Shown here piece by piece: positions 1 to 6,981 of a stretch of DNA of 11,395 bases (position 1 is the first letter of the stretch; each line of letters starts with the position of its first letter). The position numbers and the translations under genes are program-made. The notes beneath the pieces are model-generated. The model was not told the origin of the DNA. It saw only the letters and a program-made list of their open reading frames with translations, and made no database searches. This DNA comes from Candidatus Binatia bacterium. Lineage in GTDB: Bacteria > Desulfobacterota_B > Binatia > UBA9968. Location: NCBI GenBank assembly GCA_025922795.1, contig JAICHC010000032.1, positions 1 through 11,395 on the forward strand, given 5' to 3'.

Positions 1-4
1 CTAC

Positions 5-18
5 GACTGACTGACTGA
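5..18. repeat. short tetranucleotide tandem repeat (GACT)3
   Basis: Three and a half copies of GACT lie at the left edge, downstream of the TRAP permease stop codon. The tract is short and has no visible role. The rest of positions 1-110 shows no gene. It contains one copy of the 10-mer TAAGGAGTTC (86-95), which recurs in the inverted repeat near 3300-3525. Confidence 0.4.
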
Positions 19-110
19 TAAGAATCCAGCCCATGGCGATGACCGGAAAACCAAATCTCATCGTGTTGCCTTCTTTCGCTATTACTAAGGAGTTCAAAAG
101 CAAGTAATCA

Positions 111-2072
111 TTACGCTGTTCCGGCAAGAGGCGCCTCGGCGTCACCGGCAGGCGCCAGTTTTCTAGAGTAATAAAAGCCATAAATGACTAGGAGCGTGAC
201 CGGCACCGCGGCTGCGCTGGCGATCAGCTCACTTGGAGCGAGTGCGGCGGCGATCGAAAATAGCGCCAGAGCCGATCTCAGCATGAAATCTAGAGAGCGT
301 TTCTCGCTATATGCCCCATGAACACTACAGACCAGTCCCAGCGCCCCGATCAGCACCAACACGAACGCAAAGATTTGCTGTAGACCCGGTTCCAGCACGA
401 GTTCCGGCCGCGTAAAAACGGCACCCATCAGAACGAATAGCGGCAGACATATCTGAATCGCTTTCATCATCGTCGCCATGAAAGGCGCTTGGGCAATCTG
501 CGACGTTACCGCGGCGACAACCGAGGTGGGGGGGGTCAGCTCGCCCCACACGCCGACGAAAAAGGCGAAGAAGTGAACGCTCCAAGGATCGACACCCGCC
601 TTGATCATGAACGGCGCGATCACGAGCACCGTGATGATGTAAGTCGGCGCCGGCGGGAGTCCGGTGCCGACCAGGGTGCCAAAACAAAAAGCGACCACGA
701 TCATCAGAATAAGATGGACCCCCGCAGCTTCCATCAGAAGAACGCCGAGCTTGGTGGGAATTCCGGTGATCACAAAGGCGCCGGTCATAATCGACAAGAT
801 GGCCAAAAGGAGGGTGATGTCGGAGGTCATCCGACCAAAGCCTTCGATGAACGATACAAAGATATTGCGCAGTTCGCCTAGCTTCAATTTCCTTTCATTA
901 AATAAGGAAAGGGCTAATGCCGCCGTGCAAAGAAGAACGGCGATCCAGACAAACACTCTCAAGGCCGCCAGGGTAGGTGGCAGATAAACCACGCCCATCA
1001 GGTAGACCAGACCTAAGACGACGGCCACATAAGCAAACAGATTCACTCGATCCAATGCAGTTATCCGGGGGACTGCGACTTCAAAGGCTTTGACGCGATG
1101 CTTGGCGGCGATGAAATACACGGCCGCTGCAATCCCCGCGAAGTAGACCAGCGCGGGAGCGTAGCCGCGCGCAACGACGTCGAAATAGCTTTTGACCAAA
1201 ACCTCGGCCAGGAGAAAGGCCGCGATGCCCATAATGGGCGGCATCAGTTGCCCTCCCAGGGATGCGGCAGTCTCCACCGCGGCCGCGGTCACCCGCGGCA
1301 TGCCGGAGCCGATCATCGCCGGTATAGTTGCGGAGCCGGTGGTTATAGCATTGGCCGCGCTGCTCCCGCTGACGGCAGCCACGCTCATGGATCCCAGCAC
1401 GGCTGCTTGCGGAAGAGCCTGGGGTGAGATGCCGGCAATTCGAGAAGCGATCTTGAGAAGCGAGTCGATGCAACCGAAGGCCTGAAGGAGACTCAACACC
1501 AGCATGAACGATCCGATCAGAGTCAACGCGAGTTGCGGTAGCTGGGAGAATACACCGGTCGTCATCTCGACGCTCATGGCGCTGATGACCCTGGTCCAAG
1601 TGAGGCCCGGGTGGCCGAACATGCCGGGCACGAGCCAGCCGTAAACCGTATAAAGAATGAGAATCAGGTTGATCAAGAACAGCGCAAAATATTTCGCTCT
1701 GCAGTACTCCATGACGAGAACGAACATGACACCGCCGGCGAGTAGATCGTACTGATTCCAAATGCCCAGGCGCACGGTGCGCACGTCGACGAACTCGACG
1801 TTGAAATAAATGGCGACCAGGATGGACAGACCGATGTAGATGGCTCCAAGGATAATATTCGCAGCTCGTCCCAATTGCGGGTATAGCCCGCCGGTTCTCA
1901 GAGCGTCCAGAGTAAAAATGATGAAAGTCACTGGGACCAGGGTGACCGCCAGAAGCGTCGGTCCGCCGGCCCCGGTCAAGTAGTAGCGCAGGAGATAAAC
2001 GAAAAAGCCAAACGCGAAGAGGAAAAAGAAAATGGTTGGCAGCTTATTCGGGCGCTCATCAGTCGGACCCAC
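111..2072 (-). CDS. TRAP transporter fused permease (DctQM-type, TAXI-TRAP)
   Basis: This is a polytopic inner-membrane permease that would import an organic anion using an ion gradient, taking substrate from the TAXI binding protein encoded just upstream. It has 653 residues, the usual size for fused TRAP permeases, which join the small DctQ-like and large DctM-like subunits. Hydrophobic segments run throughout, starting at about residue 11. Family signatures visible are a Ser/Gly/Ala-rich stretch at about 227-250 (SGSSAAN, TTGSATIP), the GGQLMPP segment at about 273-279, and a second-half repeat with GTGLPPAPTYI at about 469-479 and GELTPPTS at about 510-517. The start is GTG at 2072; AAGGAG lies 11 bases upstream, a slightly long spacing. 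The gene follows the binding-protein gene after 153 bp on the same strand. Substrate is unknown; TAXI systems have been linked to C4-dicarboxylates and glutamate, but this one cannot be assigned. Confidence 0.93.
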   Translation of the reverse strand: MGPTDERPNKLPTIFFFLFAFGFFVYLLRYYLTGAGGPTLLAVTLVPVTFIIFTLDALRTGGLYPQLGRAANIILGAIYIGLSILVAIYFNVEFVDVRTVRLGIWNQYDLLAGGVMFVLVMEYCRAKYFALFLINLILILYTVYGWLVPGMFGHPGLTWTRVISAMSVEMTTGVFSQLPQLALTLIGSFMLVLSLLQAFGCIDSLLKIASRIAGISPQALPQAAVLGSMSVAAVSGSSAANAITTGSATIPAMIGSGMPRVTAAAVETAASLGGQLMPPIMGIAAFLLAEVLVKSYFDVVARGYAPALVYFAGIAAAVYFIAAKHRVKAFEVAVPRITALDRVNLFAYVAVVLGLVYLMGVVYLPPTLAALRVFVWIAVLLCTAALALSLFNERKLKLGELRNIFVSFIEGFGRMTSDITLLLAILSIMTGAFVITGIPTKLGVLLMEAAGVHLILMIVVAFCFGTLVGTGLPPAPTYIITVLVIAPFMIKAGVDPWSVHFFAFFVGVWGELTPPTSVVAAVTSQIAQAPFMATMMKAIQICLPLFVLMGAVFTRPELVLEPGLQQIFAFVLVLIGALGLVCSVHGAYSEKRSLDFMLRSALALFSIAAALAPSELIASAAAVPVTLLVIYGFYYSRKLAPAGDAEAPLAGTA

Positions 2073-2121
2073 GCTTCAGCCAACTCCTTTCCGAGACTGC
2101 CACGGCGCGTCCCAGACGACG

Positions 2122-2138
2122 GGCCGCGCCGGGCGGCC
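2122..2138. other. GC-rich hairpin in the TRAP intergenic gap
   Basis: A perfect 6-bp stem (GGCCGC/GCGGCC) with a 5-base loop lies in the gap between the binding-protein and permease genes. It has no adjacent T-run, so it is not a classical terminator. It could protect mRNA ends or be incidental in GC-rich DNA. Confidence 0.35.
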
Positions 2139-2197
2139 ATTCACGCCCAAAAAACGCCGCGGCTTAGCAACAGCGTCTCATCTGCGCACAAGCCTGT

Positions 2198-2226
2198 AAA
2201 AAAACCTGCGGGTCAAAGACGCAGAT
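2198..2226 (-). terminator. intrinsic terminator after the TAXI binding-protein gene
   Basis: On the minus strand, directly after the TAA of the binding-protein gene, CTGCG pairs with CGCAG across a 9-base loop. A U-G and an A-U pair extend the stem. It is followed by G and seven T residues. This is the classic form of a Rho-independent terminator. Because the permease lies downstream on the same strand, it may act as a partial terminator that keeps permease expression below that of the binding protein (inference). Confidence 0.7.
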
Positions 2227-3251
2227 TACTTGGGCCTGGCGATGCGCTTATCCCACTTGGCATCCCAGACCCCGCGCTCCTTCATGTATCTCGCCAATCC
2301 AGGATGAACTAAAATGTCATTGACGGAAGACTCGACGCCCTCGCGTTGAAACTGCGGCATCTTGCCCTTGAGCTGCGAAAACGCCGCATCAGATTTGACG
2401 AGCTCATCGACATGCTTCTCGACGACGGTCAACTTTCTGTAAACATCGTTCTCGGGAATCTCCATGCCGACGTGAAAACCGTAGTAGAAAGGCACCAGAA
2501 ACAACTTGTCGACGTGGACGCTCTTCTTGAAAACGCCCGGGCTTACTTCCACTATTTTCATCCCGCCCTTCCGGATCATGTCCATCTCAGCCTTGCTCGG
2601 GTTCAGCACGGCGATGTCGGTGCCAAGCTGGGCTTCCACAAGCCACGGCGGCAAGGTCGTGTGGCCGGCGGTATAGATGGTTAGCGAGCTTATGTCGCCA
2701 CGGTCGAGCGCGGCGCCGGCCACCGCCAAGTCGATTTCGACGTATTTGTGCTTTACTCCCGCCAGCCCCATGGCCCGCTCCAAAGCGGCTCGCGTATCAA
2801 AAGGCAGCGGCCCGGTGAAAACTCTCTCACCGGATAGATCGCGCCATTGTTTATATTTCTTCATGTCGCGGGCGAGAATTCCCAGCCCTACTTCGAGAGT
2901 AAAAGCCCAGAACGATTGAACGGGCTCCCGTTTCATCTGCGAGCGAAAGCCCTTGAATCTTGCGGTATTCCCGGCCAGTTCGTGAAAGGCGATATCCGAA
3001 CCGTAATAACCATCAAATTGTCCGGTGGCGTATCCTTTGACCGTGGCAATGGCTCCGGGAGTCGGTAGAACGGCTATCCGATAATTCTTCATCTCTCGGT
3101 TAAGCAGTGCTGCCAGGGTGACCAGAGCGCGGTGACCGGACGTGCCGACGGTGGACGTTCCCCAGGAAAGGTCCTTAACTTGCGCAGCGGTGTAAGCTGG
3201 CGCCAGGAAAAGCCAACCCAAGGCAATGGTAGTGAGCGCATATTTTTTCAT
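2226..3251 (-). CDS. TAXI family TRAP transporter solute-binding protein
   Basis: This is the periplasmic binding subunit of a TRAP importer of the TAXI class, expected to capture the substrate and deliver it to the fused permease encoded next on the same strand. The predicted protein has 341 residues, normal for the family. It begins with MKKYALTTIALG and a hydrophobic signal peptide with likely cleavage after TAAQ (about residue 24). The mature start, WGTSTVGTSGHRALV, matches the family's Gly/Thr-rich first ligand loop. I chose ATG at 3251 because AAGGAG sits five bases upstream and the signal peptide starts there. A longer in-frame start at 3308 would add 19 polar residues before the signal peptide and is unlikely. 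The C-terminus is followed at once by an intrinsic terminator. The ligand cannot be read from the sequence. Confidence 0.9.
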   Translation of the reverse strand: MKKYALTTIALGWLFLAPAYTAAQVKDLSWGTSTVGTSGHRALVTLAALLNREMKNYRIAVLPTPGAIATVKGYATGQFDGYYGSDIAFHELAGNTARFKGFRSQMKREPVQSFWAFTLEVGLGILARDMKKYKQWRDLSGERVFTGPLPFDTRAALERAMGLAGVKHKYVEIDLAVAGAALDRGDISSLTIYTAGHTTLPPWLVEAQLGTDIAVLNPSKAEMDMIRKGGMKIVEVSPGVFKKSVHVDKLFLVPFYYGFHVGMEIPENDVYRKLTVVEKHVDELVKSDAAFSQLKGKMPQFQREGVESSVNDILVHPGLARYMKERGVWDAKWDKRIARPK

Positions 3252-3295
3252 GACTGCTCCTTTTGAATCCGACGCATCGAACACCCGTCTATTTA

Positions 3296-3525
3296 TTAAG
3301 GAGTTCATAAGTATCTAGACAACAGGGTTTGTTGGACACGAAGGGACGACTCGTTCCAAGCCCAGGCAAAGCGTCTGTAGGTCATCGGCCACCACCCGAT
3401 CCACGCCCCGAGTACTTAATTTTGGGCGTGGGTGCGAAAGTGTCCTTTGAGTCCTGGTGCCTGCGCTTTCCACGACTCGCCCCTTCGTCCCAGTAGGTCT
3501 ACTAACTAACGAACTCCTTAGTAGT
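3296..3525. repeat. long imperfect inverted repeat (fold-back element)
   Basis: Two arms face each other around a centre near 3416. Both outer ends carry the 10-mer TAAGGAGTTC (3297-3306 on plus; 3510-3519 as GAACTCCTTA). Moving inward, the next 14 bases match at 9 positions. A 31-base block (from about 3338 on the left, up to about 3487 on the right) then matches at 25 positions, after a gap of roughly 7-9 bases. The centre is a perfect 8-bp stem, CCACGCCC (3401-3408)/GGGCGTGG, with a 15-base loop. This structure is far beyond chance. It could be a decayed MITE, a fold-back element, or a structured leader of the TRAP operon, since the left arm ends 45 bp before the binding-protein ATG. No transposase is present. 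Confidence 0.65.
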
Positions 3526-3688
3526 TTGGACCAAGCGTGGTGTCAACCCAGCGCGGTTATTTTGCGAGCCGTGTTCGTGCTATTGGTCCCTGATCAAAAC
3601 GTTGTCTGTCAGTGTCTCCCGTGGCCGACCGCCGAACGAAAAGAAAAGTTGGCTGTCCCGATCGGAAGTCTTTTTTAAACATGAACGT

Positions 3689-3714
3689 TCTGGGTCAAAG
3701 GAATTCGACCCAGA
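3689..3714. other. perfect 8-bp hairpin downstream of the exported-protein gene
   Basis: TCTGGGTC (3689-3696) pairs perfectly with GACCCAGA (3707-3714) around a 10-base loop containing GAATTC. It lies about 80 bp past the 3' end of the minus-strand gene ending at 3797. There is no T-run directly after it on either strand, so it is at best a weak terminator or mRNA-stabilising stem. Confidence 0.35.
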
Positions 3715-3796
3715 CTGTTGTTGAAATCGCTGTGGGAGGAGAGCGTAAAGGCTTTCACGCTGTCGCGCTGTTCGGCGGCGGCCTGGCTTTACAATC

Positions 3797-4693
3797 CTAC
3801 CGATTTTTCGACTGGGCGCGCGCTAGCAGAAATAGAGCGAGTGCAACAAAGAACGTGACGAAAATCACGAGTAGATAGACATTGACGCGCATGGATGTCT
3901 CCGGCCACCTCGGCACAGACGCCAAATCCGTCTGGAACTTTTGCTTGTCAAAATCGTAGACGTAAACGTTTTCCCACCTAAAGCAAGTGATGGGCTTTGC
4001 AAAGTCCACGTCGTCTCGTCGCGTTTCTGCGGGAACATCGCTTGCTTTAAAGAGGCAGGTTTTGAATTCCAGCGCGGCATTTTTCACGCCGGTTCCGGTA
4101 ACGAACGCCCCGGCGGGATAATCGGTCATGTAAACCACCGGCATTTTCGGTTTTTCGGTCCCGTAGTATTTCTGGGTCCGTTCATCGTATGAGCCGGGCT
4201 TATTCCACCTTAGCAAGTAAAACCTGCCGTATTCAGGATCGCTGTTGTATACGGGATCGGTATCATGCGAATCTATGACCCATTGCCGAAAGCAAAAAGG
4301 AATGGTTTCCCCGAAGCTCGGTACGATATCAGTTACAATGCGATTTATTTTGCCTTGGCGATTTTTCGAGCTGTGAAAAACGCAGCCTCTCTTGAACTGA
4401 ACGATCGCGTATTTTTCCAGGGCATCCACTGAATCGGTTTCATATTCCATGATCACGCCGTTGCCATAGGTGGGATAGTTCGGGTCGTCACTGAACCAAA
4501 CTTCGTAAACCAACTTTGTCAGCGTGAATCTTTTGAGATCACACGTGTCGGTCGACCGGCAGTCCGGATTCAAAAAGACCTGTTTTGTGTTTGAGTGGGT
4601 GTGCACATGCCCTTTGCCGGTAAAATCGCCATACGAAATCCCCGCAAGACAAAAGACTAGCAAGATGACAGAAAAGTAGAAGTTTTTCGTCAT
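3797..4693 (-). CDS. exported protein of unknown function with C-terminal membrane anchor
   Basis: I do not recognise this protein. From ATG at 4693 it has 298 residues. The N-terminus (MTKNFYFSVILLVFCLAG) is a signal peptide with likely cleavage near SYG-D (about 22). The mature region of about 245 residues is polar and rich in Tyr, Phe and Asp. It begins with an HVHTH cluster (29-33), a possible metal site, and carries six Cys (45, 51, 104, 134, 213, 237), consistent with disulfides outside the cytoplasm. A hydrophobic helix at about 270-291 and a basic tail (RAQSKNR) anchor it facing outward. I prefer 4693 over an in-frame ATG at 4762 because the signal peptide starts here, although no clear Shine-Dalgarno site is present. 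GC is lower (about 45-50% in lines counted) than in the flanking genes (about 58%). It is divergent from the small membrane protein gene at 4942; a shared role is possible but unproven. Confidence 0.75.
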   Translation of the reverse strand: MTKNFYFSVILLVFCLAGISYGDFTGKGHVHTHSNTKQVFLNPDCRSTDTCDLKRFTLTKLVYEVWFSDDPNYPTYGNGVIMEYETDSVDALEKYAIVQFKRGCVFHSSKNRQGKINRIVTDIVPSFGETIPFCFRQWVIDSHDTDPVYNSDPEYGRFYLLRWNKPGSYDERTQKYYGTEKPKMPVVYMTDYPAGAFVTGTGVKNAALEFKTCLFKASDVPAETRRDDVDFAKPITCFRWENVYVYDFDKQKFQTDLASVPRWPETSMRVNVYLLVIFVTFFVALALFLLARAQSKNR

Positions 4694-4883
4694 TGACTCG
4701 AGATGCCAACCGATCGGATGCAAAACGTCGGTGTTAGCCGGGCGAGCTATATTGCACGGCAAGATTCAGTCATCTACTGTCGTGCGCGACGCGGCTCCCG
4801 CGGTCTGGCCTTGATAGGCAGCATATAAGAAAGATCAAGCTGTTTCGCCGTATCGACCTACCCGCGCCGAAGACAGAAGGCTT

Positions 4884-4912
4884 TTGTTGCCATAACACCG
4901 TTCGTTTAATAT
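4884..4912 (+). promoter_or_regulatory. candidate sigma70-type promoter for the four-helix membrane protein
   Basis: TTGTTG (4884-4889), a 17-base spacer and TAATAT (4907-4912) give ideal spacing with a moderate -35 and a fair -10 match. The predicted transcript start near 4919 would leave a leader of about 23 bases before the ATG at 4942. It lies in the 248-bp gap between the two divergent unknown genes. Confidence 0.4.
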
Positions 4913-4941
4913 TCCGCTGAGCTGCAAAAACCGCAAGCGCA

Positions 4942-5523
4942 ATGGACAGGATTTCAAAATACCGAGACATTCCTGACGACGGGCTCGAAACTCCTTACGG
5001 CCGTCTCTATCGTCCCCAAAGTCAGGGCAAACAGATTTTTGCGCTGATCGCAGCCTTTGTTGCAAGTATGAGTCTTGGCGGTTGGGTGGCGGTCATACCG
5101 GGAGATCTTTCCACTGCGGCGCAAGTCGCTTTCCACATACCTTATGTGCTGGTGTTCTTCCTGGGTTACGGCTTGTGGGTGGCGCGCATCAACGCGATTG
5201 TCTTTGATACGATTGGCCGTTCAGTTTTTAAGCTACTCTGGCAACTGGTTGTGCATCGAAAGCAGCCCGATGACAGGGAAGGCATTTTGCCGTCCAAAGA
5301 GAAGGTCCTCGAGATGCTGGTTAAAGCCCAGAAAGCAGGGGCTTCATTTCGGGGCATCAGTTGGGTAGTGGCGCCTTTAGGGATGGTCTTGGGATTGCTG
5401 TGCGAGAGTGCGATGCCCGAGATGCAGCTCGTAACCTTACTGGTTGCCACCGTGCTCGCGTGGGGTTATTTGCTTGGTTACGTCGGCCGACGGGGCTGGC
5501 TGCCGTTTCCCGAAGGAGACTAG
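4942..5523 (+). CDS. small membrane protein of unknown function (about four helices)
   Basis: I do not recognise the family. The protein has 193 residues with a polar N-terminus of about 30. Four likely membrane helices lie at about 31-52, 63-83, 138-156 and 162-182. A cytoplasmic-looking loop of about 55 residues between helices 2 and 3 is charged (HRKQPDDREG, then a helical KEKVLEMLVKAQKAG segment). The helix 2 end and the following segment contain ARINAIVFDT and SVFKLLWQL, which may be amphipathic. The start is ATG at 4942; no strong Shine-Dalgarno site precedes it, but a candidate promoter sits about 30 bp upstream. It is transcribed away from the exported Cys-rich protein, so the pair may share regulation. 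The 3' end runs into a hairpin and a MITE-like repeat. Function is unknown and no enzymatic motif is visible. Confidence 0.7.
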   Translation: MDRISKYRDIPDDGLETPYGRLYRPQSQGKQIFALIAAFVASMSLGGWVAVIPGDLSTAAQVAFHIPYVLVFFLGYGLWVARINAIVFDTIGRSVFKLLWQLVVHRKQPDDREGILPSKEKVLEMLVKAQKAGASFRGISWVVAPLGMVLGLLCESAMPEMQLVTLLVATVLAWGYLLGYVGRRGWLPFPEGD

Positions 5524-5538
5524 CCTAGCTTAGGCTAG
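5520..5538 (+). other. hairpin overlapping the stop codon of the membrane protein gene
   Basis: CTAGCCT (5520-5526) and AGGCTAG (5532-5538) form a perfect 7-bp stem with a 5-base loop, starting on the last sense base before the TAG stop. No T-run follows. It abuts the inverted repeat that starts at 5538 and may be part of that element's flank. Confidence 0.45.
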
Positions 5539-5660
5539 CAGGCTCCTGAAAAAGGACTCATAGGCTTCGTTACTCAATCGTCTCCCGTCAACTATCTGAG
5601 TACGCCTCCGCTCGGCGATTTTCGCGCGCCTCGCCTTTGAGATCTTTTTCAGCGGCCTGC
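5538..5660. repeat. MITE-like inverted repeat element (28-bp arms)
   Basis: The left arm at 5538-5565 (starting GCAGGCTCCTGAAAAAGG) and the right arm at 5633-5660 (ending TTTTTCAGCGGCCTGC) are inverted copies matching at 23 of 28 bases. They enclose a 67-bp GC-rich spacer with an inner CGCC/GGCG stem near 5615. There is no coding sequence inside. The size, terminal inverted arms and position right after a gene fit a miniature inverted-repeat element or an intergenic palindromic repeat. I have an impression that GCAGGC-N-CTGAAAAAG ends occur as dispersed repeats in deltaproteobacterial-type genomes, but this needs a search. It may also end transcription from the left. Confidence 0.65.
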
Positions 5661-5755
5661 AATCGAAGTTTTCAGCAACTGCTGATTTTGAGGGGGGCGT
5701 CTCGGTACCTAAGTGCCTGCGAACCGAAGCCCATCACAATCGACTCATTTCCGCA

Positions 5756-5774
5756 AACCGAAATTGTTTCGGTT
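5756..5774 (-). terminator. hairpin at the 3' end of the TctC-type gene
   Basis: A perfect 8-bp stem (AACCGAAA/TTTCGGTT) with a 3-base loop overlaps two bases of the TAA stop on the minus strand. Downstream sequence is not a clean T-run, so it is either a weak intrinsic terminator or an mRNA-stabilising stem. Confidence 0.45.
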
Positions 5775-6837
5775 ACCTCGCCGGTAGCGGTGCCGTTCCG
5801 GCAAATTTTTTGAACAGCTCGATGGTTTCAGGGTCGCGCGGAATTCCCTTGACGACCCTTGCTTGCTCGTCGGGCATTAGGGGTGTGGGCTCATCCCCGC
5901 CGGTCAGCTTGCGGTACTCCTTGACGAACGCGGGATCGGTATGCGTCTTGCGGACGGCTTCTTTTAAAATCTCCACGCGATCCTTCGGAGTTCCCGGAGG
6001 CAGAAGCAGAATCGTGCCGACGGATCTGAAATCACGCATCATGCTCAGGAGCTTTTTTTCTTCGTCAGTCTTGGCGAAGGTTTCAATGTCCGGGAGATTG
6101 AGACGGGCGAAGCGAGAATCTTTCTGGCCCCGAGGAATCTCAATGGCAGCGTGAAAATCCGCCAACTTTTTGTTGACGTAATCGTGCTCAACGACGGTAC
6201 CCGTCGAAGCGACTTGCGCGTCCACTTCGCCGCGCGCGAAAGCAACTTCCAGGTCTTCGTTTTCGTATCCCGGAATGATCTTCGGCTCTTTCATATTGAG
6301 GAAGTAGGCGGTCACGCGGCTGTGTATGTATCCGGTGTGGCCCACGGGAGCGCTGCCGATGCGCACCCCGGTGGCGGCGCGGAGTTTGTCCAAAGTGTTG
6401 AGCTTCGCCTCCGCGCGCGTAGCGAAAAGATAATAGAGCCTGTGTTCGGTCGTACCGAGGTAAATGAGCTTGTCAATATCGTACTGAACGCCGGACTCCC
6501 CGAGAACGGCATAGGGCACGATGCTGCTGGAGATACGGTACAGCGTTAGACCGTCGGCGCGCGCGTTGTTGTAAAGATGATTGGCCGCCTTTCGGCCGCC
6601 GGCCCCGGGCATAAATTGAAAAGTGATCGTCGGATTGCCAGGAATGTGTTTGGCGAGAACCGATGCCAGGGCCCTGGCGCGCAGATCGCCCATGCCGCCG
6701 GCGCCGGAACCGACGATCAGATTGATCGTCTTTCCCTCATAAAAGGGCGCCTGCGAAAACGCCTGGCGGGCGCCAACCAATGCCGCCACAAAAACGAGAA
6801 TGAGGCCGAACGCGTGTTTGGATTCAAACTGGCGCAT
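5773..6837 (-). CDS. TctC/Bug-type tripartite transporter substrate-binding protein
   Basis: This is a periplasmic extracytoplasmic receptor related to the TctC (Bug) family, which normally feeds carboxylates to a TctA/TctB permease. It has 354 residues. A basic N-terminus and hydrophobic segment (about 8-24) form a signal peptide with likely cleavage after FSQA (about 30). The mature protein opens with FYEGKTINLIVGSGAGG, equivalent to the family's first ligand-loop strand, and has MPGAGG at about 76-81, matching the conserved PGAGG loop. The C-terminal part carries LLLPPGTPKDRVEIL, typical of the family. The start at 6837 is supported by an excellent AAAGGAGG site. It lies 144 bp downstream of the CocE-type hydrolase gene on the same strand. 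No permease genes are nearby, so it is an orphan receptor, a common arrangement for this family. The ligand is unknown. Confidence 0.88.
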   Translation of the reverse strand: MRQFESKHAFGLILVFVAALVGARQAFSQAPFYEGKTINLIVGSGAGGMGDLRARALASVLAKHIPGNPTITFQFMPGAGGRKAANHLYNNARADGLTLYRISSSIVPYAVLGESGVQYDIDKLIYLGTTEHRLYYLFATRAEAKLNTLDKLRAATGVRIGSAPVGHTGYIHSRVTAYFLNMKEPKIIPGYENEDLEVAFARGEVDAQVASTGTVVEHDYVNKKLADFHAAIEIPRGQKDSRFARLNLPDIETFAKTDEEKKLLSMMRDFRSVGTILLLPPGTPKDRVEILKEAVRKTHTDPAFVKEYRKLTGGDEPTPLMPDEQARVVKGIPRDPETIELFKKFAGTAPLPAR

Positions 6838-6981
6838 ATAAACCTCCTTTTAGGGACAAGGTTGCGACGAAGGGCTCAGCGCGATGATAGACCCAGAGTC
6901 GGATTCATGATTTCGGTCAAGAAGGGTTGGTTGCCCAACATCGGTGACTTCGTTCGAGCTAACATTATGATTCAAGTCGGT

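Larger units (their letters stand above)
3252..3796. other. gene-free region upstream of the TRAP operon
   Basis: This 545-bp stretch has no convincing gene on either strand. Frames of about 70-90 codons on the plus strand (for example 3457-3678 and 3612-3878) lack ribosome-binding sites and protein-like composition, and the second runs into the 3' end of the opposing gene. It holds a long imperfect inverted repeat (3296-3525), a perfect 8-bp hairpin (3689-3714) and a weaker bulged hairpin near 3744-3761. The promoter of the TRAP operon should lie in its left part, but I could not find a convincing -35/-10 pair. Confidence 0.6.

Noticed and set aside
489..881. Plus-strand frame of 130 codons opposite the TRAP permease
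   Set aside because: It is the antisense of a strongly supported membrane protein and has Asp/His/Arg-rich composition typical of shadow frames, with no ribosome site.
1081..1761. Minus-strand frame of 226 codons within the permease gene
   Set aside because: It overlaps the permease in another frame and is Arg/His-rich without domains; the permease frame carries the TRAP motifs.
3252..3308. Longer N-terminus for the TAXI binding protein
   Set aside because: It would place 19 polar residues before the signal peptide, and the ATG at 3251 has a strong AAGGAG site.
3296..3525. Possible insertion sequence or CRISPR-like array
   Set aside because: There is no transposase frame, and only two facing arms exist rather than regularly spaced direct repeats.
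3457..3878. Plus-strand frames of 73 and 88 codons
   Set aside because: They lie over the inverted repeat and the opposing gene's 3' end, with no ribosome site or protein-like pattern.
4694..4762. Upstream start for the exported unknown protein
   Set aside because: The signal peptide begins at 4693; the 23 extra residues are not conserved-looking and would bury the signal.
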